Shown: piece by piece, positions 28,365 to 38,222 of the stretch
Layout: each line of letters begins with the position of its first letter
Position numbering within the stretch: the first letter of the stretch is position 1
Assembly (NCBI GenBank): GCA_001970955.1
Contig: MPUH01000362.1
Location: 1 to 61,203 of the forward strand
Length of the DNA: 61,203 nt
Direction of reading: 5' to 3'
From: Stentor coeruleus
Lineage: Eukaryota; Ciliophora; Heterotrichea; Heterotrichida; Stentoridae
Program-made: the position numbers and the translations under genes
Notes under the pieces: generated by a model
Seen by the model: the letters and a program-made list of their open reading frames with translations, nothing else
What the model was told of the DNA's origin: nothing
The model's database searches: none

Positions 28365-29984
28365 TCACATAACTTTAAAATCTTTTCCATTCAAATTAAG
28401 AAATCCTTGGGGTTTTCTATAACTAATATTCGTATTAACACTCTCTATCATATCAAAATCGTTTTTCTTTATAAACTCAATAAGTATATCCAATTTATTC
28501 CTACACCTTCTAAAACAATCAGGTAAGTTTTCCGTAGTAATCTCCCCTAATTCATTAGTCAAATCCAACTGATATATTAATCTTGATACACTATTCATAG
28601 CAGTGACAACAATACTTTCTAATTTCTCCACATATTCTTCATGATTATCAATAAACTTAGCTCTTTTCTTAAACTTTTCTTCCATATATTGTATTTCTTT
28701 ATTAGATTGCTCATTACTCATTGACCTCAATTTTAAATCCTCTAATTTTTTACTTATATTTTCTCTTTGAACATGCATTTCATCTATCATCTTCAATGCT
28801 TCATTAACCGAATCTTTAAGCCTAGACTCATTTTCTATTAAATACATATAATGAGGATACATATCTTCTACTGTTACAATATTTGTGACTTTTTGTATTT
28901 CAAGAAATTTCTGCTCTTCACGTAAGCAGTGGGCTTCAATTTTCTTGATTTCTTCATTTAAAAGTTCGCCATCTTTGATTTTTGTGAGTTTCAGTTCAAG
29001 TTTTAACAACTCTTTTGCTTCTTGTGTGTGATTTTCAAGCATTTGAGTTTTTTCCTGTTCTTTTTTTATGCAGTATCTAAACATTTTTTTATCAGCTAGG
29101 CATTTTATTTCTTTTTTGAGCTTTTTTTCTTTAAGTTTGCTTAATAAATCTAAGGTTTTTTTGTCGCTGTTGAGAGCTTTTTTGATATTAAAAATCAGAC
29201 TTTTTTCTTTTTGGATTTCTTTGCGAAGTCTTTCGAGTTCTGAGTTGAGTTTGTGGATTTTTTTGGTTTTTTTGTTTATAGGCTCAGAAAGCTGTGCGTA
29301 TTCAGCTTTTCTAGTTAGGATCATGGATTCAAGGGTTTCTTGGTCTTGAAGGTGCACTTTTAGTTTTTTTTGTAGGGTTTTGTATTCGAGGTTTTTAGAT
29401 TTTAAGTAGTTTTGCTGGCCAGAATAATTGTCGCATTGGGAAACCAGGTTTTCAAGCTGTTTTTCTAATTGGAAAAGTTGGTCTTCTTTGGCTAGGTTCT
29501 TATGATGGAGTTTATTGTAGGAATTTTTCTTTTCAAGTACAGATTTTTCAAAAACTTTGAGTTCATCTTTGACGTAAGCGGAGTTCTCAAGTTCTTGTAT
29601 GGTCTTCATGATTGGGTTTGAAGATTTCTCAGCCTTTTTTAAATCACTATATTATGTTTACAGATTGACTTGCTCGTTTACACGTTTTTTAATGTTATCA
29701 AGCATAGTTGTCGAGACTGAGGAGTGGTGTGAAAGGTTGCCTGTATAGAAAATACGTTTAAGGAAACTGTTCCAGGAGATTAAAGAATTGGGGTATTCAA
29801 GGGCTAAATGAGTTGTTGTACTGGGCTTTAATGATGAGAAGTTTGTGATAGGTTTGATGATTTTCGGTAATTTATAACTTTTTGACTTTTCAAGTATTTT
29901 AACTTCAGTGATGTTGAAGATACTTGATGGGGAGAGTTGGGAAGTTGATAAAACCAGATCGTAGCTTTCAGACTTGTTTAGCAT
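28365..29984 (-). CDS. Long coiled-coil protein, possibly outer-dynein-arm docking (ODAD3/ODAD1-like)
   Basis: Exons 29984-29662 and 29646-28365 over a 15-nt intron give 534 residues. The N-terminal 105 residues are non-helical. Residues about 115-470 are nearly continuous coiled coil. A VEDMYPHYMYLIENESRL block and a C-terminal ENLPDCFRRCRNKLDILIEF block resemble the arrangement of CCDC151/CCDC63-type docking proteins, but coiled-coil similarity is weak evidence. If correct it would anchor outer dynein arms to ciliary doublets. It ends in TGA; the next in-frame stop is a TAA about 14 codons later. Confidence 0.72.
29647..29661 (-). other. 15-nt intron
   Basis: gtaaacataatatag on the minus strand; removal fuses the 107-codon first exon (RVNEQVN) to DLKKAEKSSNPIMKT in frame. 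Confidence 0.85.
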
Positions 29985-30333
29985 TTTGTTTTATATTGGA
30001 AAACATTTTTAGGATAAATTATAGGAAATTAAGATTTCAAGAGGTTAGTGTGGAAAGGGTTTTTAAGTTAGATTCTTTAGTCCTATAAGACAAGATCTGT
30101 TATTTTTTAATCTAATAAATATTGAGTAAATCTAAGATTTTAATTAAAAACATAGGAAATTAATTATTATGCAAATATATTATCTTTCATCATACTGTCT
30201 ATCTCTTAAAATCCCAAGTTTTTCTTTTATCAATTATATCCTACATTATTATCATACAAATCTAAAAAATATGCAAAAATCTTAAGTTAATTTCCTTTCA
30301 TATAAAATTATCATAAATCTCTTAAGATAAAAC
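29985..30333. other. Intergenic spacer
   Basis: 349 bp. The side next to the coiled-coil gene start is C-poor on the plus strand. No other feature is seen. Confidence 0.5.
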
Positions 30334-31176
30334 TTAACTACTAAGCAGTAAGTTATCTAAAACATACTCCGGCTGAAATTCGCATCTCTCATAAGTCCCA
30401 GTTTTTTCAACTCCAGTCAAAACCAGTGCTGTGTGTATCCCAGCATTTTTCCCGAGCAAAATATCAGTAGCCATTTTATCCCCAAACATCACACATCTCT
30501 CCCTTACCAGTTCATCTCTTTCAATAACCGAATCAATAACAACTCTTTCAGGTTTCCCAAGATTAGTAAACCCACAACTATGAGAATACGTTAAAAACTC
30601 AATAGTACAAGCTGACCCAGGGATATTATATTTGCCAAATTTATCACAACAATCATAATTCCCAGTAATAAGTTCAGCTCCTTGATTCAAGCAATTAAGT
30701 GCATAAGAAACCATATAGAAATTAAGTCTTGGAGTAAAACCTACAACCACAGCTTTGATATCATCTTCTATATTTATATTCCCAAGCTGTGAAGTACCAA
30801 GTTTGACTTCTTCCATTTCACTACTTGGTATAACTTCAAAACCTGCAAGGGTAATCTCTTGACATAATCCAAATACTCCTATTACAAGTATTTTAGATCC
30901 AGCAGGGTATTTTCTTTTTAAATAATTAGCACATGAATATGAGGCACATATGATTTTATCGCTTTCAGCTGGGATTTGCAATTTTTGGAAGAGTTTGAGG
31001 AAGGAAGTTCGAGAATGGATTGCATTATTCGTCACATAATATATTCTTTTATTCTGTTGGACAAGTATGCTAAGCAGGTCAGAAACTCCTGGCAATAAAG
31101 TTTCACATTCCCATATCACCCCATCTAGATCAAAAAAGAAGTTATCGTGTGAGCTAATAATTTCTTTTAGGGACAT
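30334..31176 (-). CDS. PGP: HAD phosphatase, phosphoglycolate/4-nitrophenyl phosphatase type
   Basis: A 280-residue class II HAD hydrolase. Motif I FFDLDGVIW (nucleophile Asp16, acid Asp18), motif II YVTNNA, motif III Lys in LGKPERVVID, and motif IV MFGDKMATDILLGKNAG are all present, with the C2-type cap between motifs II and III. This is the eukaryotic PGP/chronophin branch, which removes phosphate from 2-phosphoglycolate or related side products of glycolysis. I start at the ATG at 31176 (MSLKEIISSHDN). An upstream in-frame ATG at 31227 would add 17 hydrophobic residues that look like translated leader. Confidence 0.88.
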   Translation of the reverse strand: MSLKEIISSHDNFFFDLDGVIWECETLLPGVSDLLSILVQQNKRIYYVTNNAIHSRTSFLKLFQKLQIPAESDKIICASYSCANYLKRKYPAGSKILVIGVFGLCQEITLAGFEVIPSSEMEEVKLGTSQLGNINIEDDIKAVVVGFTPRLNFYMVSYALNCLNQGAELITGNYDCCDKFGKYNIPGSACTIEFLTYSHSCGFTNLGKPERVVIDSVIERDELVRERCVMFGDKMATDILLGKNAGIHTALVLTGVEKTGTYERCEFQPEYVLDNLLLSS

Positions 31177-31259
31177 TATAAGAAAAAGCTTATCTAAAAA
31201 CATAAAAAAATTGGTTTTTTTTAACATAAAAACTTAAAATCTACAACTTAGTCCTTAAG

Positions 31260-32633
31260 TTAAGGGAGAACCAGTGACAAAAATGCACTAACAAACGCAA
31301 TAACATTGATAACAATCGCCGCAGTAAGCAACGCCGCATTTCTAAATGTATACCACTTATACTTACTACTAGCCACATCAAGCAAAGTTGGGAACAAAAA
31401 AGAAAACACAGCACAAAACGCCCCAAGGAAGTTGAAAATCACAAGAATCTCAGGGAAAAAGTTCGACACAACCAAAGATGCGACAATAATCGCCAAATTA
31501 GCCAAACTTTTCCTAAATAATTGTTACCATGCTCCACTAAAATACTTTCTTTTACCCGTACTAACTAAACTTTGTATAGACTGTCTACATAATATCATAA
31601 AAAAAGGCATAGTAACTATAAGTACAAAACATACAAGTATCCTAGCGATAACTATTCTTAAAGAATCAGTATATTCTTTAGGAGCATTTCTTTGTGTTAT
31701 AAACATAGGTGTATCTTCTAATAATGATAAATATCCAATAACAGCTATGACTAAATAAATTCCTAATTGAAACATGCAAACTCTAAGATTAACTTTTTTC
31801 ATTCTTTTTTTACTTGGATCACGCATATCACTAAAAACAGTTGCAACACTCATATGACAAGTAAAAGAGAATAAGGCAAAAGTACATGCTGAGAAAAAAT
31901 ACCAGTCGAAATGGTAGAGTTTTAAAGCTGATAAGCCTTTTTCTTCAACGTAAGTAGGGAAATCATATACAATTGTAGCGCAGATGTAGATAATACTCCC
32001 TATGCTGATGAAAGAGAATACTTTTAACTCAGTAACTTTTTGTAATAAACTCATAGGAAAGACTAATAATAAAGAATACAAAAGCATGATGTATAAAATA
32101 TAGTCTTTAAGGTCAATGTCGAAGTATAAAAATGCACTTAATATAGACTCGTTGCATATAAGTTGATAGCCTGAGACTGAAAAAAACAGATATAATAGTA
32201 AAATTACATCTAAAAATAATGCAGTGTTCTAAATAAACCTCACTTTTCCTAATAAATCCTTGACTAGCTTTGAATAATCAAATGTGTTTCTTCTTTCTGC
32301 AGCTAAAGAAATTCCATTCATCCCAGAATATGCTGCAAGGGCTGCGATTATAATTATTATGACTCCAGGTATCAATCCAACATACTTAAGAACTATTGGC
32401 AAACTTAAACATCCAGTTTCCATACTTGAAGCAACTAATGTGAAAATTGCCCCTCCCATTGAACTTTCATCATCTTTTTGAGCTTTGATTTGAGCTTGGT
32501 TTGTCCAGGTACGAGCTCGAACTACTGCTGTTGATGTACTACTGGTCTTTGTTCTTGATAAATTATTTGCTGCACGGTAGTTAAAGGAACCAATTCGCAC
32601 TAGAGGTGTATTTAGAGATGGCGGCTTCAGCAT
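31260..32633 (-). CDS. Amino acid/auxin permease family (SLC38/SLC36-like) transporter
   Basis: Three exons (32633-32244, 32228-31528, 31512-31260) joined over two 15-nt introns give 447 residues with about 11 membrane helices. The first helix is diagnostic: GGAIFTLVASSMETGCLSLP matches the AAAP helix-1 block with its conserved small residues. Later helices include an F-x-F-T-C-H-M-S block (LFSFTCHMSVATVF), typical of SLC38/vacuolar AVT transporters. The N-terminal 65 residues are basic and disordered. Likely a H+- or Na+-coupled neutral amino-acid transporter in plasma or lysosomal/vacuolar membrane; substrate not predictable. Without splicing the gene would appear as three broken fragments. 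Confidence 0.92.
31513..31527 (-). other. 15-nt intron 2 of the AAAP transporter
   Basis: gtaacaattatttag on the minus strand; joins FSGAW to KSLANLAIIV. Confidence 0.9.
32229..32243 (-). other. 15-nt intron 1 of the AAAP transporter
   Basis: gtgaggtttatttag on the minus strand, an unusual GTGAG donor (the others start GTA); joins VKDLLGK to NTALFLDVIL. Confidence 0.9.
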
Positions 32634-33058
32634 TTTTATTTTACTGATTTAATATAATGACTTAGCAATAGTAAATATGATTGTAGAGTTTAGTTATTTG
32701 AGTTTTAGAATTGATTTATGGATTTTAATTAAACTTCTGTTTGATATTCAAAAAAGTTAAAAGCATAGACTATAGCATCCCTAACTATAGAAACACCTTC
32801 TTAAACACTTTAATTCAATTAGAAATCCTCTTACATTATAATGCTGTTGAATACAATTATTTCCAATAGGTCAGAAGTCAGATAAAAAATCGATTTAAAT
32901 TCTAAAGGCCAATAATAATCTTCAAATCCCCACATACAGGTTTTTATATATAAAAATAAAATTTTCTTAATCAAAAATATTCACATTTAATATAAAAACT
33001 GATAAGTTTCAAATTTATCATATAAAAAAATCATTTTCCTAGCAAATTATCTAATAAC
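32634..33058. other. Intergenic spacer
   Basis: About 425 bp, AT-rich; no gene or structured element recognised. Confidence 0.5.
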
Positions 33059-34081
33059 TTAAAGTTTAGGTGCCTCATGGAGTACTTTGATGAGCATTTT
33101 CCCATCATTTTGACCTCTAGCCAGCTTCTGTAAAGCTGTATGAGCATTTTCAAGACCATCTACAACATCTTCTTTATACTTCAAATTCCCTTGTTTATAT
33201 AAAGATTCTAAATACCGAAATCCTTCATCAAACTTGTTTTGATAATCAGTAACAATAAAACCTTTCATTTTAAGTGACTTGGATATAACAAGAGGATACA
33301 AATATAATGGTTGAGCTTTTTTTTGCCCATAAGATTGTATTGCCCCACAAAGAATCATTCTAGCTCCTTTTTTTGCGTTTAATAAAACAGCATCTAGCAT
33401 TTCCCCACCGACATTGTCAAGATAGAGATCAATACCTTCTGGGCATAGTGTTTTTAGTGAAGATGCTACATTTTCAGTTTTATAGTTGATTACATCTGAA
33501 ATACCTATGTCTTTTAGCCACTGAATTTTAGAAGCTGTACCTGTTATTCCGATCACTTTGCAACCTTCAGCCTTAGCAATTTGAACAGCAACTGAGCCTA
33601 CTGCACCAGCAGCTGTAGAGACCACAACAACTTGTTTTTTTTTTATTTTGCCTAAAACCTTAATCGCGATATACGACGTGAACCCAGTCATGCCAAAGAT
33701 CCCCAGAAAAAGCGTAGGGTTAACATTCATTGGTATCTTCTCAACTTTCGACACATGAACTTTGCAATATTCCTGCCATCCAAGAAGCCCAGAAACATAA
33801 GTTCCAACCTTAAACCCAGCAGCATGTGAATTAACAATCAACCCAACACCAAAAGCTCTAACAGTATCTCCAATTCTCACTGGAGGCATATAAGATTTAA
33901 CTCCTGAAATCCAAACTAATTATCAAATACCAAGCTGAGCTGGATCTGCAGATATCCATTCAACCTTAACTAATATTTCTCCTTGTTTTAATGGTAGTTG
34001 AAGAGCGTCGATTCTGACCTCAAAGTCTTCTTTTTTAGGAATCCCATCAGGTCTTTGTTTCAAAATCACCCTTTTATTCAT
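33059..34081 (-). CDS. PTGR/zinc-independent medium-chain reductase (prostaglandin or enone reductase type)
   Basis: Exons 34081-33931 and 33915-33059 over a 15-nt intron give 335 residues. This is an MDR-superfamily NADPH reductase: the N-terminal groove domain includes ISADPAQLVWISGVKSYMPP, the Rossmann motif is AAGAVGSVAVQIAK, and the block EGIDLYLDNVGGEMLDAVL is characteristic of the PTGR/LTB4-dehydrogenase branch. The zinc-ligand residues of alcohol dehydrogenases are absent. It should reduce the double bond of enones such as 15-keto-prostaglandins or lipid-peroxidation aldehydes. Without the splice the first 50 residues would be lost and the start misplaced at 33889. Confidence 0.92.
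33916..33930 (-). other. 15-nt intron in the PTGR-like gene
   Basis: gtatttgataattag on the minus strand; joins DPAQL to VWISGVKSYM. Confidence 0.92.
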
Positions 34082-34161
34082 TGTATAAAAACTTAAAGTT
34101 CACATAAATCATGTCAGAAAATTACTTTATAGATAATTTTTCATGAAAAAAAACAAAGATT

Positions 34162-34923
34162 TTAATGCATACAAAAACCTTCAACTGTGCTTTGAATAGC
34201 ATCAACCCATTGCTGTATAGTTTTACAGTCCCGATGTCCGAAAAGTAAGCGTCTTTCTGCTGAGTACCATTCAATCTGCCTTACACTCCACCAACTAGCT
34301 GGGACTCCATTATGTGCTTGAGTGTTTTTTTTTAACGTAAATCCATTGGTCGATCTTGACATTTTAGTTAATTCATCTTCTTGGTATAAAAATATCTCAA
34401 ATTCAAATATCTTACCTTTACCAGTTTCAGGTCTATTGATTTCATTAACTTCTTTTATTTGTATCAAAGGGATAAATGCTAATGGAGACTTGTTGTTACA
34501 AGTTGCTGTCCATTGGGTTTTATAATATGCAAAACCTTCACCTGTAAGTCTACACCAACGAGGAGTATGGTTTTGGCTTATTCCTGGACGATATTTTAAA
34601 AGCTCACCTTCTAAGATAATCCCATCATCATCATCTTCAGCTTTAGAGTTATCTTGGATTGATTTAAATAAAGGGAATTGATGTGAACTTTGGTTTTTGC
34701 TTTTTCTTGAAAGACAAGTAGAACTCTTACTTCGAGTCCCTGGTTTGATTTTTAAAAGGGAAAAAGTAAAGTCTTTGTTGTGTAGGTTTATATTTGAGGA
34801 TATAAAAAGCTCTTCGACTGATGAGTATCCTACTAGTGTGGATTGGATTGGCTCTTCATGGAACTCAGTAACTAGCTGTTCTTTTTTGTAGTCGTCTATA
34901 TCACAACTGCATGAATTTCCCAT
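34162..34923 (-). CDS. N-myristoylated PH-domain protein
   Basis: A 253-residue protein starting MGNSCSC: Gly2 with Ser and adjacent Cys is a textbook dual myristoylation/palmitoylation site, so it should sit on the inner face of a membrane. Residues about 20-100 are Ser-rich linker. Residues about 103-250 form a PH domain: ILEGELLKYRPGISQNHTPR, WCRLTGEGFAYYK as the first strands, and a terminal helix with the conserved Trp (TIQQWVDAIQSTVEG). Such proteins are membrane adaptors; phosphoinositide binding is possible because of basic residues in the first loops. Single exon, TAA stop. Confidence 0.85.
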   Translation of the reverse strand: MGNSCSCDIDDYKKEQLVTEFHEEPIQSTLVGYSSVEELFISSNINLHNKDFTFSLLKIKPGTRSKSSTCLSRKSKNQSSHQFPLFKSIQDNSKAEDDDDGIILEGELLKYRPGISQNHTPRWCRLTGEGFAYYKTQWTATCNNKSPLAFIPLIQIKEVNEINRPETGKGKIFEFEIFLYQEDELTKMSRSTNGFTLKKNTQAHNGVPASWWSVRQIEWYSAERRLLFGHRDCKTIQQWVDAIQSTVEGFCMH

Positions 34924-35302
34924 TTATTTTGCAGTTCGATAATAGGATTAAGCGTTTTTGAAGTTTTATGATATGGGAATGCGGGTGTTAGGATAGAAAT
35001 TGAAACATTTTATGAAAGAGTTTGAGGAAAATTTATTTTGTAGGAAAAGTTAGGGGATTTTTTTTTGAGAAATTTGCCAGAGATTTGGTGTTAGGATGTT
35101 TTCAGTAAATAATGATATATTATTATTCGTTTAAACAATTTTAGCACTTTTATTTTTATTATAACATATTTTCTTAAGTAACTATGCATTTTAGAGACAT
35201 TTTCGATACAATAAACGATTATAAAAACAGAGATATTTAATCATAAAAATTCTTAAGCACAATTTAACTAATCCATGATGCAACTCTTATAAAAATCCAT
35301 TC
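34924..35302. other. Divergent spacer
   Basis: 379 bp between divergent genes. The plus strand is G-rich and C-poor near the minus gene and then flips to G-poor before 35303. No other feature. Confidence 0.5.
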
Positions 35303-35590
35303 ATGCATAGCGGAAACATACATTTTTTTGACAGAAACCCAGCTCCTCACCTAGTCAAGCCTTCATCCCTAATGCACAAGCCACTAGCCCCATTAAAAAA
35401 CAACAGCGAGCACCTAAAGCATCTAGATACAAACCATACATTTCGCTTTCTCCAACTCGATGGCATGCCAATTTCCCGTACCGACAAACTTTACCCAATA
35501 AACGAACTCAGTCCTATGCGACACCAAAGACAGTTCATCAGAGACTCCGCTTTAAAAATGATACAAAGACATAGAGCCCGTCCACAATAA
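35303..35590 (+). CDS. Small basic protein, unknown
   Basis: A 95-residue protein rich in His, Arg and Pro with no domain that I recognise. The second half looks structured (RFLQLDGMPISRTDKLYPIN, then a basic helix MRHQRQFIRDSALKMIQRHR). The balanced composition, C-rich sense strand and clean TAA stop make it a likely real gene. It could be a small microtubule-associated or ribosomal-type protein; nothing is diagnostic. It converges with the CCDC81-like gene, 41 nt between stops. Confidence 0.6.
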   Translation: MHSGNIHFFDRNPAPHLVKPSSLMHKPLAPLKNNSEHLKHLDTNHTFRFLQLDGMPISRTDKLYPINELSPMRHQRQFIRDSALKMIQRHRARPQ

Positions 35591-35631
35591 TAAAAATTAA
35601 CATCTAACTTCCTTAACTTAACCAAAATTAA

Positions 35632-36477
35632 CTAATATCTTGGCTTAACTGTACTTGCTAAATCCAAACTTAAGATCTTCAATGCCAAAGTCTTTTCATT
35701 CATCTTCTGGACGCTTTGACTATCTGGTGTTCCCCACAGCTTTGACAATACTGAACTTCTCCATTTGTCTTCGCTTGTAGTTTTCCAAAAAGTCCTACAT
35801 GGATCATCTGATTTCCTCATTCTCATCTCATAACCAGCATTATTAACTGTTGTTGCAAATTCTCTAGTAAATTGTGCTTGAAGACTCATGTTGTTTATGA
35901 CAATTACACTAAAATTGAATGGAATATGTAAGACTCTACCAAGCTTTGTAAGTTCTTTGATACAGTTAAAAATTGCTTTATGGGCATCTCGAATAACATT
36001 TTTATCTAAATAACAAGCTTGGGCTATAGGTACTGGGTTACAGAATATCATTTGAAAACCTTTTTGATATACCGATCTTTGGCTTGCTGGCTTTTCAACT
36101 TGTCCTTTACGATGATATCTTTGTAATAGGTATTCAAGACTTGGGTCTGGGATGAAAACTGGACGGTTTTTATGAACGTGTTTACGGTCAAGCCTTTGAT
36201 TAGAAATTTCTCCATTCATTGGGTTGATTGAAGCTATTCTTGGTAGTTCAGTTTCAATATCAAATGTAAAAGCCCCAAAGCCTGGAATATTTACCCCTTT
36301 ACCTTGACGTAGATTCTCGTGGATATATTCGATTGTAGCTTTCCAGATTAGTTGCATCTGAGAGTTTGGCTCGAGAGGCTTAAATGAAGAGTCGCTGCGG
36401 GGCTGAGGAGATAAATGTTTTCCTGGATAGTCCTTTGGATGACTCAGGATGTAGTTTATTATGTTTTCGATATCCAT
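35632..36477 (-). CDS. CCDC81-type HU-like domain protein
   Basis: A 281-residue protein with the eukaryotic CCDC81 HU-like fold: a helical start, then IWKATIEYIHENLRQGKGVN followed by IPGFGAFTFDIE, the family signature, and a second HU-like repeat (about residues 125-215) with FQMIFCNPVPIAQACYLDKN. CCDC81 proteins are centriole/basal-body components rather than DNA-binding HU. Single exon, TAG stop. The 736-bp region upstream (36478-37213) has no gene. Confidence 0.88.
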   Translation of the reverse strand: MDIENIINYILSHPKDYPGKHLSPQPRSDSSFKPLEPNSQMQLIWKATIEYIHENLRQGKGVNIPGFGAFTFDIETELPRIASINPMNGEISNQRLDRKHVHKNRPVFIPDPSLEYLLQRYHRKGQVEKPASQRSVYQKGFQMIFCNPVPIAQACYLDKNVIRDAHKAIFNCIKELTKLGRVLHIPFNFSVIVINNMSLQAQFTREFATTVNNAGYEMRMRKSDDPCRTFWKTTSEDKWRSSVLSKLWGTPDSQSVQKMNEKTLALKILSLDLASTVKPRY

Positions 36478-37213
36478 TTTATATTTCTAGAGATTTTAGT
36501 TTTTATAATGGGAAGAATGATTTATTTTTTTAAATAAGATTTAAGAAGGAGTTTAAGGATTCTGATGGCTGTTTATAATCACTTTTATAGGTGGAATAAT
36601 TATGATATGTGGAGAAATGGATAAAGGTAATTTGTGACTGAAGAAAATATTCTGGATATTGAAAATAAATATTATGTTGAGTTTAATTTAAAATTGAATC
36701 GATGATAAAGAGTATTGTGGAAAACAAATAAGTTTTAAATTATTTCGAATCTTTCAATCAATTTCTTTAAGGTTGTTTATATTAAAAGCAGAAAATTTTT
36801 ATTAGATACTCTTGGTCCTTGCAATTATTAACAAATACTAATTATAAGAGGATATTAATAACAACTTGTAAGTTTTCAGGGAAATAAAAAAATTTTAAGA
36901 TAATTTCTGGAGGATATTATTTTATACTATCAAGTATGGGGACTGATAAAATATGATTATTAATTAAGATTTTATAGTAAAAATATCAATGATAACTCAT
37001 GTTTATCAGTGGATGCAGTTTATGAAATTGATTTAAAATATTAAGAATTCTCACCTTTTGAAGCGAACAATAAATGATATTTAAATAAGATTACTTATTT
37101 TTGCATATGTATTACTGCTGTTATAGCAAATCTTCCCAAATATTCCTAAATTTCTATTGTCAAAACCATTAATTTTCATCCAACACATAAATCAAAATCT
37201 AAATTACTAACTC
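36478..37213. other. AT-rich spacer, no gene
   Basis: No coding-like stretch was found on either strand. Confidence 0.5.
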
Positions 37214-38043
37214 TTAAGGAAACTTAGACAGCGCCTGTACTGGGAGCAATTTGCGACAATTGCTACAAGTACTAAAATTGCCATCATTACACTCAGAACA
37301 ATCACTCCTAAATCCAATCTGACTAGCATCAGGCGAATTAGGACTAATCCCTTTTTTCATCATTGAAACCAGCATCCTCTGTTCTTCTTGAAACCTTTTA
37401 ACCTGCTCATCCAAAATGACCTTTTCAACTTTTTTCTGATATTCTTCTTCAGCTTTTCTTGAATTCTTAAGGTTTACCTGTTGACTAAGAGAATGTTTAT
37501 AGCTTTCTCTTTGCATTAATGACTCATAAGCAAGTTCTTTTAAACTTTTATTTTTTTCAGCTTCTAAATCTTCAAGTCTTTTTTTTTCATTATCAATTTC
37601 TTCTTGTCTTTTTTTGCTTCTAATGCTTTTCCTACTTTCCATCTGATCTAAGAGTTCTTGACGATATTTAGCTCTTGATTCTTCAAGTTCTTTTGTATAG
37701 TTGTCTTGATAGTCTGGAAGTGGTTCTACAGGTTTTCTAGCACGTTTTTGTTGGAATCGATCATCAAGTTCTTTGGATATAGCCTGACCTTGAGATCTAA
37801 GTTGTTGACGAGATTCATTAAAAGCTGATAACTCAAGCTCAGCCATACGCCGAGAATATTCAAGTTCGTCCTGTTCTGCTTTTATGCGAGCTTCACGTTC
37901 TTTTTGATCACGTTCGCGCTTGAGGGCTGCTAGTTTAGAATTTATGCAANACGTTCTTTTTGATCACGTTCGCGCTTGAGGGCTGCTAGTTTAGAATTTA
38001 TGCAAGTGTTGCAGAACATCTCGTTTGAAATGCTGGAATTCAT
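37214..38043 (-). CDS. Coiled-coil protein with CxxC pairs at both ends (assembly-interrupted)
   Basis: As printed, the frame opens only at 37846 (210 residues). If the 55-bp duplication and N at 37895-38005 are collapsed, the frame continues upstream to an ATG at 38043, giving about 257 residues. The start is MNSSISNEMFCNTCINSK, then a long Glu/Arg/Lys coiled coil and a C-terminal CSEC...CSNCRK. CxxC at the N-terminus and two CxxC at the C-terminus could form zinc knuckles. Function unknown; charged coiled coils like this are common in ciliate basal-body and cortex proteins. The corrected start has a tight 179-bp divergent spacer to the dipeptidase gene. Confidence 0.78.
37895..38005. repeat. 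55-bp duplication flanking an N (scaffold join) inside a gene
   Basis: Bases 37895-37949 and 37951-38005 are identical, separated by N at 37950. Together they add 56 nt and a false frameshift to the coiled-coil gene; removing one copy plus N restores a continuous frame. Confidence 0.92.
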
Positions 38044-38222
38044 AATTGATTAATGGAAGTAGGTTTGAATAAAAATTTAAATTTGGTAAAAAGAAATAAG
38101 AGATTTTTTTGTGTTTTGACTAGTAAATAATTTCTAGGAATCGACACTTTCAAAGCCAGCCTCTCTAAATCTAATTTAAAAATAAGTATTAAAACTATTA
38201 AAATCAACCTAAGATCTTACAA

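Noticed and set aside
31177..31227. Longer N-terminus of the HAD phosphatase
   Set aside because: The extra 17 residues are Phe/Leu/Lys-rich leader-like sequence; family proteins start near MSLKEI.
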